Origin: an uncultured Bacilli bacterium
GTDB taxonomy: Bacteria > Bacillota_I > Bacilli_A > RF39 > UBA660
NCBI GenBank assembly: GCA_934086255.1
Contig: CAKOIB010000018.1
Coordinates: 1 to 16,174, forward strand
DNA length: 16,174 bases
Reading direction: 5' to 3'
In this document: in pieces, positions 1 through 5,860 of the stretch
Layout of the letters: the number at the start of each line of letters is the position of its first letter
Position numbering within the stretch: the stretch's first letter is position 1
Program-made: the position numbers and the translations under genes
Notes under the pieces: generated by a model
The model's input: the letters and a program-made list of their open reading frames with translations, nothing else
The model's database searches: none
Told to the model about the DNA's origin: nothing

Positions 1-17
1 GAAATGGGGTGATAGTT

Positions 18-83
18 ATGAGTAAGAAAGATTTTCTAATTTTAGCACTGCTTGTGATTATTTATTTATTATTAAAAAAATAA
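18..83 (+). CDS. 21-residue hydrophobic peptide, possible type I toxin
   Basis: The ATG at 18 is preceded by the Shine-Dalgarno-like GGGGTGA at 6-12 with a 5-base gap. The peptide begins MSKKDF, continues as an uninterrupted aliphatic stretch (LILALLVIIYLLL) and ends in KK. One short membrane segment with a charged tail is the usual shape of Firmicute holin-like and Fst/TxpA type I toxins. The translation-start context closely matches the cassette at 5583-5598 (GGGGTGA, 5 bases, ATG), and both ORFs are followed at once by a perfect-stem hairpin. The promoter lies outside the window. A function as toxin is inferred from size, hydropathy and layout; a small structural membrane peptide is the alternative. 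Confidence 0.5.
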   Translation: MSKKDFLILALLVIIYLLLKK

Positions 84-93
84 TTTAATATAA

Positions 94-128
94 ATGCGAC
101 GTCTCTCTGATATAGGGAAACGTCGCAT
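94..128. terminator. Symmetric hairpin after the peptide ORF
   Basis: ATGCGACGT (94-102) pairs with ACGTCGCAT (120-128), 9 bp. After a C-A mismatch, 104-108 pairs with 114-118 (one G-T pair), leaving the loop GATAT. Read on the minus strand the stem is equally good and is followed by a T-rich tract, so it probably terminates the antisense transcript and may act in both directions. The layout of long stem, one mismatch, short stem and small loop matches the hairpin at 5685-5723. Confidence 0.6.
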
Positions 129-145
129 CACTGAAAATAAACATC

Positions 146-172
146 GAAGTCGGCGTTCAAAGAACGTGCTTC
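146..172 (+). terminator. Second hairpin, probable plus-strand terminator
   Basis: GAAG (146-149) pairs with CTTC (169-172) around an inner stem CGTTC (154-158) / GAACG (162-166) with loop AAA. A short T-rich stretch follows on the plus strand. It could be the true 3' end of the peptide transcript. On the minus strand the same sequence would form the 5' hairpin of the putative antisense RNA. Confidence 0.4.
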
Positions 173-181
173 TTTATATAT

Positions 182-210
182 AATATACTACTTTTAGTAG
201 CTTTATACAA
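182..210 (-). promoter_or_regulatory. Sigma-A-type promoter for the antisense RNA
   Basis: On the minus strand the -35 is TTGTAT (210-205), the spacer is 17 bases and the -10 is TATATT (187-182). It points away from sufB toward the peptide ORF. A small hairpin CTACT/AGTAG lies inside the spacer and could also act as a weak sufB terminator. Confidence 0.45.
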
Positions 211-228
211 GTAATTTTATAATTATTT

Positions 229-1539
229 TTATAGATTTTGTCTTAATAACTGATTAAGCTCAACAGCATACTCCATAGGAAGCTCTTGTTTAAATCTATC
301 AGTAAAACCTAATATAATAAGCTCAATAGCCTTTTCCTTAGCAATACCCCTACTCATCATATAAAACAACTTTTCCTCACTAATCTTTGATACAGTTGCT
401 TCATGCTCTATAAAACTAGATTTATTACTAACAACATTATTTGGATATGTATCACTACTAGATTCTTTATCAAGTATCAATGTATCACACTTTACTAACG
501 ATGTTGAATTAATTGCACTCTTCTTTATTTCAACCTTTCCTCTATAATCAGCACTACCACCTGAAGTCGCAATACTTTTTGCAATAATATTACTATTAGT
601 ATTTTTACCAATATGAATCATTTTAGCACCACTATCTTGTTCTTGTTTATTTTTAGCAACACTAATAGTAATACAAGTACCAGTTGAATTATCCCCTTTT
701 AAAATACAACATGGATATTTCATTGTCTTATAAGAACCTATATTACCATCAATCCACTCCATAGTACCAGATTCTTCAACTAAAGCTCTTTTTGTTACTA
801 AATTATACACATTAGTAGCCCAATTTTGAATAGTACTATAACGACACTTACTATTTTTACCAACATATATCTCCACTACTGCGGCATGTAAATTACTTGT
901 TGAATAATTCCTAGCAGTACAACCTTCAACATAATGAAGCTCACTATTATCATCCACTATTATAAGAGTCCTTTCAAATTGTCCTAAATCTTTACTACTT
1001 ATTCTAAAATAACTTTGAAGAGGTCTATCTAATTTAGTATTTTTAGGTATATAAATAAAACTCCCTCCAGAAAAAACCGTTCCATTTAAAGCTGTAAACT
1101 TATTTTCACTTGGCAAAACTATTTTAGAAAAATATTTATTAACTAAATCAGGATACTTCTTAAAAGCATCTTCAATCGAAGTAAATATTACATTTTTATC
1201 ATTTAATTCCTTAATCATATTATGATATATTACTTCACTTTGATATTGAACACCTATCCCATCTAAATACTTTTCTGAATCAGGAACCTTTAATTCATCA
1301 AACTCATCTTTAATACTTTTATTTATATCTATCCAATCATCTTTTATAGTTAAATCTGAATCATTTTTATAATACTTTATCTTATCAAAATCTATATCTA
1401 TTTTAACTCCAAACTTAGGCAAATCCATTTTTTTAAACATATCATAACATTTTAATCTATATTCTAAAACATCTTCACTTTCATTCTTCATCCTAGATAT
1501 TTCTTTTATTTTACCTTCATCTAATCCAATTATTTCCAT
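229..1539 (-). CDS. sufB: Fe-S cluster assembly scaffold protein SufB
   Basis: SufB is the scaffold subunit of the SUF (SufBC2D) complex, on which iron-sulfur clusters are built in the cytoplasm. Family hallmarks visible are VEGCTA with Cys207, the HAAVVEI segment near 218-224, TIQNW at 236-240, the SGTMEWIDGNIGSY region at 257-270, KCDTL with Cys351, and the EHEA motif at 378-381. Cys351 and EHE correspond in position to residues described as cluster-building in E. coli SufB. At 436 residues it is slightly shorter than the usual ~465. The start ATG has AAGGAG 10 bases upstream, and the preceding gene stops 7 bases before the ATG, so the two are probably translationally linked. No sufC, sufD, sufS or sufU is present in this window, unlike the usual sufCDSUB order. 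Confidence 0.96.
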   Translation of the reverse strand: MEIIGLDEGKIKEISRMKNESEDVLEYRLKCYDMFKKMDLPKFGVKIDIDFDKIKYYKNDSDLTIKDDWIDINKSIKDEFDELKVPDSEKYLDGIGVQYQSEVIYHNMIKELNDKNVIFTSIEDAFKKYPDLVNKYFSKIVLPSENKFTALNGTVFSGGSFIYIPKNTKLDRPLQSYFRISSKDLGQFERTLIIVDDNSELHYVEGCTARNYSTSNLHAAVVEIYVGKNSKCRYSTIQNWATNVYNLVTKRALVEESGTMEWIDGNIGSYKTMKYPCCILKGDNSTGTCITISVAKNKQEQDSGAKMIHIGKNTNSNIIAKSIATSGGSADYRGKVEIKKSAINSTSLVKCDTLILDKESSSDTYPNNVVSNKSSFIEHEATVSKISEEKLFYMMSRGIAKEKAIELIILGFTDRFKQELPMEYAVELNQLLRQNL

Positions 1540-1546
1540 AATTGAT

Positions 1547-2062
1547 CTACTCCTTACTAATCATTTTACTCTTTATAAAATTATTATTCGTTTTAAATAA
1601 AATAACATTCTTTATATCAGTAACACTCTCTTCATAATTTAACACTGAATACTTTAAATCAACAAGCAAAGGACTAATACCCCTTAATTCATAGTAATAA
1701 CAAACTTTATCTAAGTTATAACAATATCTATTTAATACCTGTCTAAAAGAATTATCATCAATTAACAAATCCAAAACCTCAATAACCCTAATAATATCTT
1801 TTAAATCTGTCCTTTTAATTGTAAAACACTTCCCCATTTCTAAAAAACAATTACTCTCAATTAATCTTTTATAAAGCATTGCACTAACTACCTTAGAATC
1901 ACTTTCATTTAAGTTTTTATCAATTAAAAAAGCATATCCATCATCATCAAACATATCAGTATCTTTTTTATTTACAACGATTCCAATAATATCATTATCA
2001 TCTTTAAAATCATATTTATTTATAGAACAATCAAGTCCTAAAATCTTTTCTAATATATCCAT
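1547..2062 (-). CDS. Unrecognised 171-residue protein between exporter and sufB
   Basis: I do not recognise a family. The protein is cytoplasmic by composition, acidic in its N-terminal third (runs such as DDNDII and DDDGYAF) and has scattered cysteines without a CxxC pair. An upstream in-frame ATG exists at 2074, but the internal ATG at 2062 is better supported because GGGGGT sits 4 bases before it, whereas nothing SD-like precedes 2074. The gene lies 17 bases after the exporter gene and 7 bases before sufB, so the three look like one transcript. It is in the place where suf accessory genes often sit, but it has no SufU or SufE motif. A role linked to metal or Fe-S handling is only positional inference. 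Confidence 0.75.
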   Translation of the reverse strand: MDILEKILGLDCSINKYDFKDDNDIIGIVVNKKDTDMFDDDGYAFLIDKNLNESDSKVVSAMLYKRLIESNCFLEMGKCFTIKRTDLKDIIRVIEVLDLLIDDNSFRQVLNRYCYNLDKVCYYYELRGISPLLVDLKYSVLNYEESVTDIKNVILFKTNNNFIKSKMISKE

Positions 2063-2079
2063 AAAAACCCCCATAATAA

Positions 2080-2910
2080 CTAAATAATATTTAATATAAT
2101 ACCACTTATTACTCCGATTACATATACAGTTATTAATATAATAATATTTTCTTTAATATTTTTATTTTGCTTAAATAAAACCAATAAAGCAACTCCACTT
2201 CCTGAAAGAAGTCCTGAAATAGTAGTACCAAAACTTATTATATTATCAATATATAATTGCGTTATTAAAACACTAGCACTACAATTTGGAATTAATCCAA
2301 TAAATGATGAAACAATTGGTCCAAGAATACTATTTGAATAAAATAAGTTCTTTAATGTTTCTTCAGATACAAAAGTCATTATATAATTTAATATAAAAGT
2401 AATTATAATTATAAATATTAATATATTAAAAGTATGCTTTAATGATGATTTAATAATGCTATGTTCACAGTCACAATGATCATGTTCACATATTTCATAA
2501 TGTCCATGCTTAGTTTCTTTTTTGGGCTTTATTATTAAATCTATTAATATTCCACATATTATACCAATTATTATTTTTACTAATAGTATTTTTATAATTA
2601 ATGAAAAACTAGCATGATTAGCAATCAATACTGGTAACATTTCATCACTAGTAGATAAAAATATAGCTATAAGTGTCCCAAGTGATATAATTCTTGTTAT
2701 ATATAAATTAACTGCAGAAGCACCAAAACCACACTGAGGAAACGCTCCAAGAAGTGAACCTATTATTACACCAAATTTACTATTTTTTAATTTTTCTTTA
2801 GATTTATTCCCCAATTTATGTTCAATAAGTTCAATGATTATAAATGTTATAAATAAAAATGGAAACAATTTAATAGAATCTATTAATGTGTCTTTTACTA
2901 TATCTAACAT
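2080..2910 (-). CDS. ArsP_2-type putative heavy-metal/arsenic exporter
   Basis: This is a 276-residue, very hydrophobic protein resembling the putative 10-TM metal exporter family ArsP_2 (often annotated as arsenic efflux protein or putative manganese transporter). It shows two related halves: FPQCGFGASA at 58-67 in the first and IPNCSASV at 207-214 in the second, each with a Pro-x-Cys signature. A cytoplasmic-looking linker at 135-150 is rich in His and Cys (HGH, CEHDHCDCEH), a likely metal-binding loop. The start ATG is preceded by AAGGAG. A terminator separates it from the thioredoxin-like gene upstream, and it has its own extended -10 promoter. The substrate cannot be read from sequence; metal export is family knowledge. 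Confidence 0.8.
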   Translation of the reverse strand: MLDIVKDTLIDSIKLFPFLFITFIIIELIEHKLGNKSKEKLKNSKFGVIIGSLLGAFPQCGFGASAVNLYITRIISLGTLIAIFLSTSDEMLPVLIANHASFSLIIKILLVKIIIGIICGILIDLIIKPKKETKHGHYEICEHDHCDCEHSIIKSSLKHTFNILIFIIIITFILNYIMTFVSEETLKNLFYSNSILGPIVSSFIGLIPNCSASVLITQLYIDNIISFGTTISGLLSGSGVALLVLFKQNKNIKENIIILITVYVIGVISGIILNII

Positions 2911-2936
2911 AATACCTCTCCTTTTTATACATGAAT

Positions 2937-2945
2937 ATTATATCA
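2937..2945 (-). promoter_or_regulatory. Extended -10 promoter for the exporter operon
   Basis: The minus strand reads TGATATAAT (2945-2937), a perfect extended -10. The -35 region is poor (TTTATT at 17 bases). It lies between the terminator at 2968-2997 and the exporter ATG and would give a leader of about 20 bases carrying the AAGGAG site. Confidence 0.5.
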
Positions 2946-2965
2946 TTATTATATTTTAAAATAAA

Positions 2966-2997
2966 GAAAAAAATGATGACTAATAAGTCACCACTTT
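2966..2997 (-). terminator. Rho-independent terminator after the thioredoxin-like gene
   Basis: On the minus strand AGTGGTGACT (2995-2986) pairs with AGTCATCATT (2981-2972), loop TATT, with two G-T pairs. Flanking A-T pairs extend the stem, and a run of T follows. Confidence 0.7.
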
Positions 2998-3032
2998 AAT
3001 CATTTATGCATTTAATCAGGTGTTTTAATTTA

Positions 3033-3272
3033 CTATGCAAACAATTTTATATATTTTTTAATTTCTTTATCGGTTAAAATCTTACCATTACTGATAATTT
3101 TTTCGTTTATTATAAAAATAGGTTTATTAATACTTTTATACATTTCTAGAGTTTTTTCATCATCTAGAATATTTATTTCTATCTTGTTGTTTATATCCTT
3201 AGTTGCTTTATTTAAGTTTTTTAGGAGTTTTATTCTGTTACTTGAATTATCACCGATAATTTTTATACTCAC
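3033..3272 (-). CDS. Small thioredoxin-fold protein lacking the redox cysteines
   Basis: The 79 residues match the outline of the small thioredoxin_3 family: a first strand (IKIIG), a helix, a second strand (IEINIL), then a KPIFIINEKII segment with the expected proline after the central helix, and a final SNGKILTDKEIKKYI helix like the SGKVPSxEEIKxWL ending of the family. In the family the first loop reads GxGCxxC; here it is GDNSSNR, and the protein has no cysteine at all. It therefore cannot do dithiol chemistry. Such proteins often sit beside metal or arsenic permeases, as here. The gene is preceded by a dyad operator and a -10 element and followed by its own terminator. Confidence 0.65.
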   Translation of the reverse strand: MSIKIIGDNSSNRIKLLKNLNKATKDINNKIEINILDDEKTLEMYKSINKPIFIINEKIISNGKILTDKEIKKYIKLFA

Positions 3273-3287
3273 CTCTCACCACCTTTC

Positions 3288-3309
3288 GTAAACAATAATT
3301 TTTGTTTAC
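3288..3309. promoter_or_regulatory. 22-bp palindromic operator candidate
   Basis: GTAAACA (3288-3294) and TGTTTAC (3303-3309) form a perfect 7-bp dyad with an 8-base AT spacer. It lies just downstream of the -10 of the thioredoxin-like gene and upstream of its ribosome binding site, a typical repressor position. It is not a recognisable LexA, PerR, Zur or Rex box. The regulator is unknown. Confidence 0.55.
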
Positions 3310-3315
3310 ATTTTA

Positions 3316-3321
3316 AGTATA
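3316..3321 (-). promoter_or_regulatory. -10 element for the thioredoxin-like gene
   Basis: The minus strand reads TATACT (3321-3316) with only weak -35 candidates. The transcription start would fall at the edge of the 3288-3309 dyad. Confidence 0.4.
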
Positions 3322-3369
3322 GTAAGTAAAACTTAAATGAAACTGAATTTATTAAATATTTTTTATTTT

Positions 3370-5382
3370 TTATTTAAAAATAGTAATTACTGCACGAGTA
3401 GAAGAATCATAATAACTAGTTTCATTACCACTATAAGCGTTAAAACTAAATACACCAACAGTAGCACCAAATCCAACACCTCCACCTCTCTTTATCCAGG
3501 AATTATTTTGATATAAAAATCGAGCATTATCAGAATACCAACCATTGCTTTTGCCAGTTGGTGCCATTTCTTTTGTTGCATCACCTAATTTTCCTCTAGA
3601 ATATGCTTCAGTATCAGCGTATGTTGTTCCATAACTATATTTATCATAATATCTCTTACTTGGGAATGAGTATGTTCCTGTAAATACTTTGCCATTTGTA
3701 CTTAAAATACCAGAAAATGCCGAGTTTTGATTAAGCCATGTACTATAACCACTCATCTGTTCTCCATTTGTCCATACCATATTACCCATCATATATTCCC
3801 ATGAGCCACCACTCATGTCATATACTCCATATACATTTCCTGTTGTTGATGCACTTTGTCCTAATGTTGTTGTATATGAATTACATGTTGCACCACTTGA
3901 TGTAGATCCTGCACTTTGTGGTCCACATCCTGTTGTATATGTATTTGCACTATTTATTGCTACTTCTTTATTTATTCCATATTTACTATGTGATAAATAT
4001 GTTACTGCTCCCCATTCCATATTCTTCATCATATGGGTTTCATCAGTTGTACTAAATCCATATTGGTTTCCAGATTCTCTCATCTTTTGTATTCCATTAA
4101 AGAATGTCCCTACTTGTGCACCTCTCCATGATGTTACATTTGGTTTTATCTGAGGTCTTATTGTTTGTAAGTTGCATCCTTCTCCTACTGCTGAACTATC
4201 TGAAGGTGTACATGTAGTATCACTTGATACTTCAAACTTTCCTACCCATATTCCTGTTAATTCTTCATCTTCTGTTCTTATACTATCATCATTCTTATCC
4301 CACCAAAATGCTGGATGAGTATAAGTTGAAGTTCCTGCCTTTAATCCATTATTTGTTGTATCTGTACATGTTTCGCTTGTACTTGATTCTCCTGTTACAT
4401 TATCAGTACACTTTATTGTACCAGTACTATTTGTACCACTTTCAAACTTAATCTTTATTTCTTGTGGTGTATTTGTATTTAAATATGTATAAGTATATCT
4501 TGGTATCCATACCCACATTGTATTTATATCATCCATTTGTATTGTTGTTCCTGCACTTGCATTTAAATATGTATTTCTATTAGTTTCACTTACTGTTACT
4601 GCATTTGCCCACATCTTATTATCATAATCATACCATTTATTTGATGTATCACCTTTTGTAGTAGATGCTTTCTTCCATTCTTTTGATGCATCATCATAAT
4701 ATACTGGTATCATGTTTGATGTAAGTTCTGGTGCATTTGCACCACTTTTATCTAATGGTACAGTTCCACTTGAAGAAGTAGAATTACCACTGTTGATGTT
4801 TACCCTAAACTTATAACTATACTTCTTATCATTAAACTTAGATGTATCAACACTTTCATCTATCCAACTTCTTAGTCTATAACTAGTAACTACTTCAGCT
4901 TTATTATTTGAAAATATATCTTCATGATTATTTAAAATATAATTACTTACTTGATCAATTGTCGTAGGTTCTACAACCACTGTTTCAGTACCTCCTTCTA
5001 CTTTAGTAAGATATACTTTAATCTCACTATCACTTAAAGGATTTTCAACTGTTATTGGCTCTAATACTATATTATAATTAATCTTTCTTTTAGTACTATC
5101 ACTATCTTTAGTCTTAATATAAGATAACACTTGAAAATCAAAATAATCAGTTAATACTTTGCCTTCTTCATCTTTCATAGGAAGTGCATTATCCATAGTT
5201 ATTTCATTTGTTTCAGTATAACTCATCTTAATTTGACCTGTAGATATACTACTATCCCCAGTTAATAATTCACTATTCCATATTGCATAAGTACCAACTG
5301 AAACCATAGCAATAAATACTAATAAAACTAATCCCATTAATAATAACTTTTTATTAGAATTAGTTTTTTTCTTTTTATTCAC
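3370..5382 (-). CDS. Large secreted protein with SipW-type signal and FGE/C-lectin-like domain
   Basis: From GTG 5382 the protein has 670 residues. The N-terminus is a Lys-rich stretch followed by a hydrophobic segment (about 13-33) ending GTYAIW, then a GDSSISTGQI region: the pattern of SipW-dependent TasA/CalY-like secreted proteins. A Ser/Thr-rich middle carries MWVWIPRYTYTYL and an ELTGIWVGKFE segment. The C-terminal part has YGVYDMSGGSWEYMMG and a terminal RGGGVG...SSTRAVI stretch, resembling the formylglycine-generating-enzyme/C-type lectin fold (YGLYDMSGNVWEW). It is likely a surface adhesin or matrix protein. The GTG was chosen because AAGGAG lies 9 bases upstream; an ATG at 5391 overlaps that site, and farther upstream ATGs in the same frame lack one and would run into the opposing promoter. 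Confidence 0.75.
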   Translation of the reverse strand: MNKKKKTNSNKKLLLMGLVLLVFIAMVSVGTYAIWNSELLTGDSSISTGQIKMSYTETNEITMDNALPMKDEEGKVLTDYFDFQVLSYIKTKDSDSTKRKINYNIVLEPITVENPLSDSEIKVYLTKVEGGTETVVVEPTTIDQVSNYILNNHEDIFSNNKAEVVTSYRLRSWIDESVDTSKFNDKKYSYKFRVNINSGNSTSSSGTVPLDKSGANAPELTSNMIPVYYDDASKEWKKASTTKGDTSNKWYDYDNKMWANAVTVSETNRNTYLNASAGTTIQMDDINTMWVWIPRYTYTYLNTNTPQEIKIKFESGTNSTGTIKCTDNVTGESSTSETCTDTTNNGLKAGTSTYTHPAFWWDKNDDSIRTEDEELTGIWVGKFEVSSDTTCTPSDSSAVGEGCNLQTIRPQIKPNVTSWRGAQVGTFFNGIQKMRESGNQYGFSTTDETHMMKNMEWGAVTYLSHSKYGINKEVAINSANTYTTGCGPQSAGSTSSGATCNSYTTTLGQSASTTGNVYGVYDMSGGSWEYMMGNMVWTNGEQMSGYSTWLNQNSAFSGILSTNGKVFTGTYSFPSKRYYDKYSYGTTYADTEAYSRGKLGDATKEMAPTGKSNGWYSDNARFLYQNNSWIKRGGGVGFGATVGVFSFNAYSGNETSYYDSSTRAVITIFK

Positions 5383-5411
5383 TTGTAACATCTCCTTATC
5401 ATACATTAAGT

Positions 5412-5420
5412 AGTATATCA
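5412..5420 (-). promoter_or_regulatory. Extended -10 promoter for the secreted protein
   Basis: The minus strand reads TGATATACT (5420-5412), an extended -10, with no good -35. A start near 5405 gives a leader of about 22 bases containing AAGGAG (5397-5392), which supports the GTG start at 5382. Confidence 0.45.
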
Positions 5421-5486
5421 TTTTCGCGCAATTTTTACTATAATTTTTCGTATTTTTATTTAAAATATAAAATCTATATAAATAAT

Positions 5487-5515
5487 TTGACACGCAAACA
5501 AATATTTGTTATCAT
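5487..5515 (+). promoter_or_regulatory. Strong promoter of the 5.5-kb peptide cassette, with palindrome in the spacer
   Basis: TTGACA (5487-5492), a 17-base spacer and TATCAT (5510-5515) form a near-consensus sigma-A promoter reading right. The spacer contains a perfect 14-bp palindrome, AACAAATATTTGTT (5497-5510), placed where a repressor would block polymerase. Transcription should begin near 5522. Confidence 0.7.
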
Positions 5516-5595
5516 TATTTTAGGAGATATGTTAATTGTTGGTACTCCTCTGTTCTACTGTTTCAAAAAGAGATAAGTAAACGGGGGTGATGTCT

Positions 5596-5676
5596 ATGTG
5601 GAAAGGATATTTTTATGTACGGTTTAATTGCATTTTGTGTAGTTTTATTGTTACTAATTTTGTCAATAAAACATAA
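5596..5676 (+). CDS. 26-codon leader ORF overlapping the toxin-like ORF
   Basis: The ATG at 5596 stands 5 bases after GGGGGTGA (5583-5590), the strongest ribosome site in the cassette and the same spacing as in the left-edge cassette. The product (MWKGYFYVRF..., ending VNKT) is mixed in character and not obviously functional. It overlaps the hydrophobic ORF at 5615 in another frame, so its translation could open or couple to that start, as Mok does for Hok. Coding status is uncertain. Confidence 0.35.
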   Translation: MWKGYFYVRFNCILCSFIVTNFVNKT

Positions 5677-5683
5677 TGACTAG
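5615..5683 (+). CDS. 22-residue hydrophobic peptide, likely type I toxin
   Basis: The ATG at 5615 follows AAAGGA (5602-5607) by 7 bases. The peptide starts MYGLIAF, has the core CVVLLLLILSI and ends KHND: one membrane helix plus a short polar tail, the usual form of holin-like/Fst-type toxins that damage the membrane. No in-frame upstream start is available because a TGA lies at 5588-5590. The stop is followed within 2 bases by a strong symmetric hairpin. A near-consensus promoter, a structured leader and inverted-repeat flanks complete the anatomy of a type I toxin-antitoxin locus. Toxicity is inferred and not readable from sequence; a small membrane regulator peptide is the alternative. Confidence 0.6.
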   Translation: MYGLIAFCVVLLLLILSIKHND

Positions 5684-5684
5684 A

Positions 5685-5723
5685 AAAGAAGTACCAACTC
5701 AACATATGAGTCGGTACTTCTTT
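5685..5723. terminator. Symmetric terminator hairpin of the peptide cassette
   Basis: AAAGAAGTACC (5685-5695) pairs with GGTACTTCTTT (5713-5723), 11 bp. After an A-C mismatch ACTC/GAGT pairs, with loop AACATAT. The A-rich left side and T-rich right side make it a plausible terminator in both directions, so convergent sense and antisense RNAs would share complementary 3' ends. Confidence 0.75.
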
Positions 5724-5795
5724 CATAAATAAAGTTCAACATAGAACAGAGATAGTACTAACGACCAGATTAGCATATCTCTTTTTTAGTATATT
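5688..5795 (-). ncRNA. Possible antisense RNA of the 5.5-kb cassette
   Basis: A minus-strand RNA starting near 5795 would form a 5' hairpin in the right repeat arm and end at the symmetric hairpin. The only promoter candidate is TTTACT, a 16-base gap and TATATA between about 5803 and 5830, which is weak. An A/T-rich inverted repeat (TTTAGTATA/TATACTAAA) overlaps the same area. The call rests mainly on analogy with type I systems. Confidence 0.3.
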
Positions 5796-5860
5796 CTTTT
5801 TTATATACTAAATGTGTTCCTTGAGTAAATTATATCAATATTTTTAAATAAATGCAATAA

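Larger units (their letters stand above)
90..175 (-). ncRNA. Putative antisense RNA of the left-edge peptide cassette
   Basis: A minus-strand promoter at 182-210 would start a transcript near 175. It would run through the inner hairpin at 154-166 and end after the symmetric hairpin at 94-128 in an AT-rich tract. The RNA would be about 85 bases long and complementary to the 3' region of the peptide transcript, the usual arrangement of a convergent type I antitoxin. It contains no ORF that I can support. Existence is inferred from promoter plus hairpins only. Confidence 0.35.
5524..5781. repeat. Imperfect inverted repeat bracketing the peptide cassette
   Basis: The arm at 5524-5557 and the reverse complement of 5742-5781 share GAGATATG, TAAT, a GTACT core and TCTGTTCTA with small gaps, roughly four fifths identical. 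Each arm lies near the 5' end of the transcript that would enter the cassette from its side. The right arm can itself fold (GAGATA/TATCTC with an inner TGCTAA/TTAGTA). Confidence 0.6.

Noticed and set aside
3370..3500. Diversity-generating retroelement variable region in the secreted protein
   Set aside because: The fold is suggestive, but no reverse transcriptase and no near-copy template repeat are visible in the window; kept only as something to check.
3815..4451. Two plus-strand open frames (3815-4153 and 4224-4451) inside the secreted-protein gene
   Set aside because: They are antisense shadows of a long, well-supported minus-strand gene, have no ribosome site, and their products have no recognisable pattern.
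5383..5493. N-terminal extension of the secreted protein (36 to 37 extra codons)
   Set aside because: It precedes the signal segment, lacks a ribosome site, covers the opposing toxin promoter and would place charged residues before the signal; GTG 5382 fits better.
5784..5820. AT-rich inverted repeat TTTAGTATA/TATACTAAA as terminator of the deacetylase-like gene
   Set aside because: The stem is all A/T apart from one G-C pair and is not followed by a T run on the minus strand; chance is likely in such AT-rich DNA.
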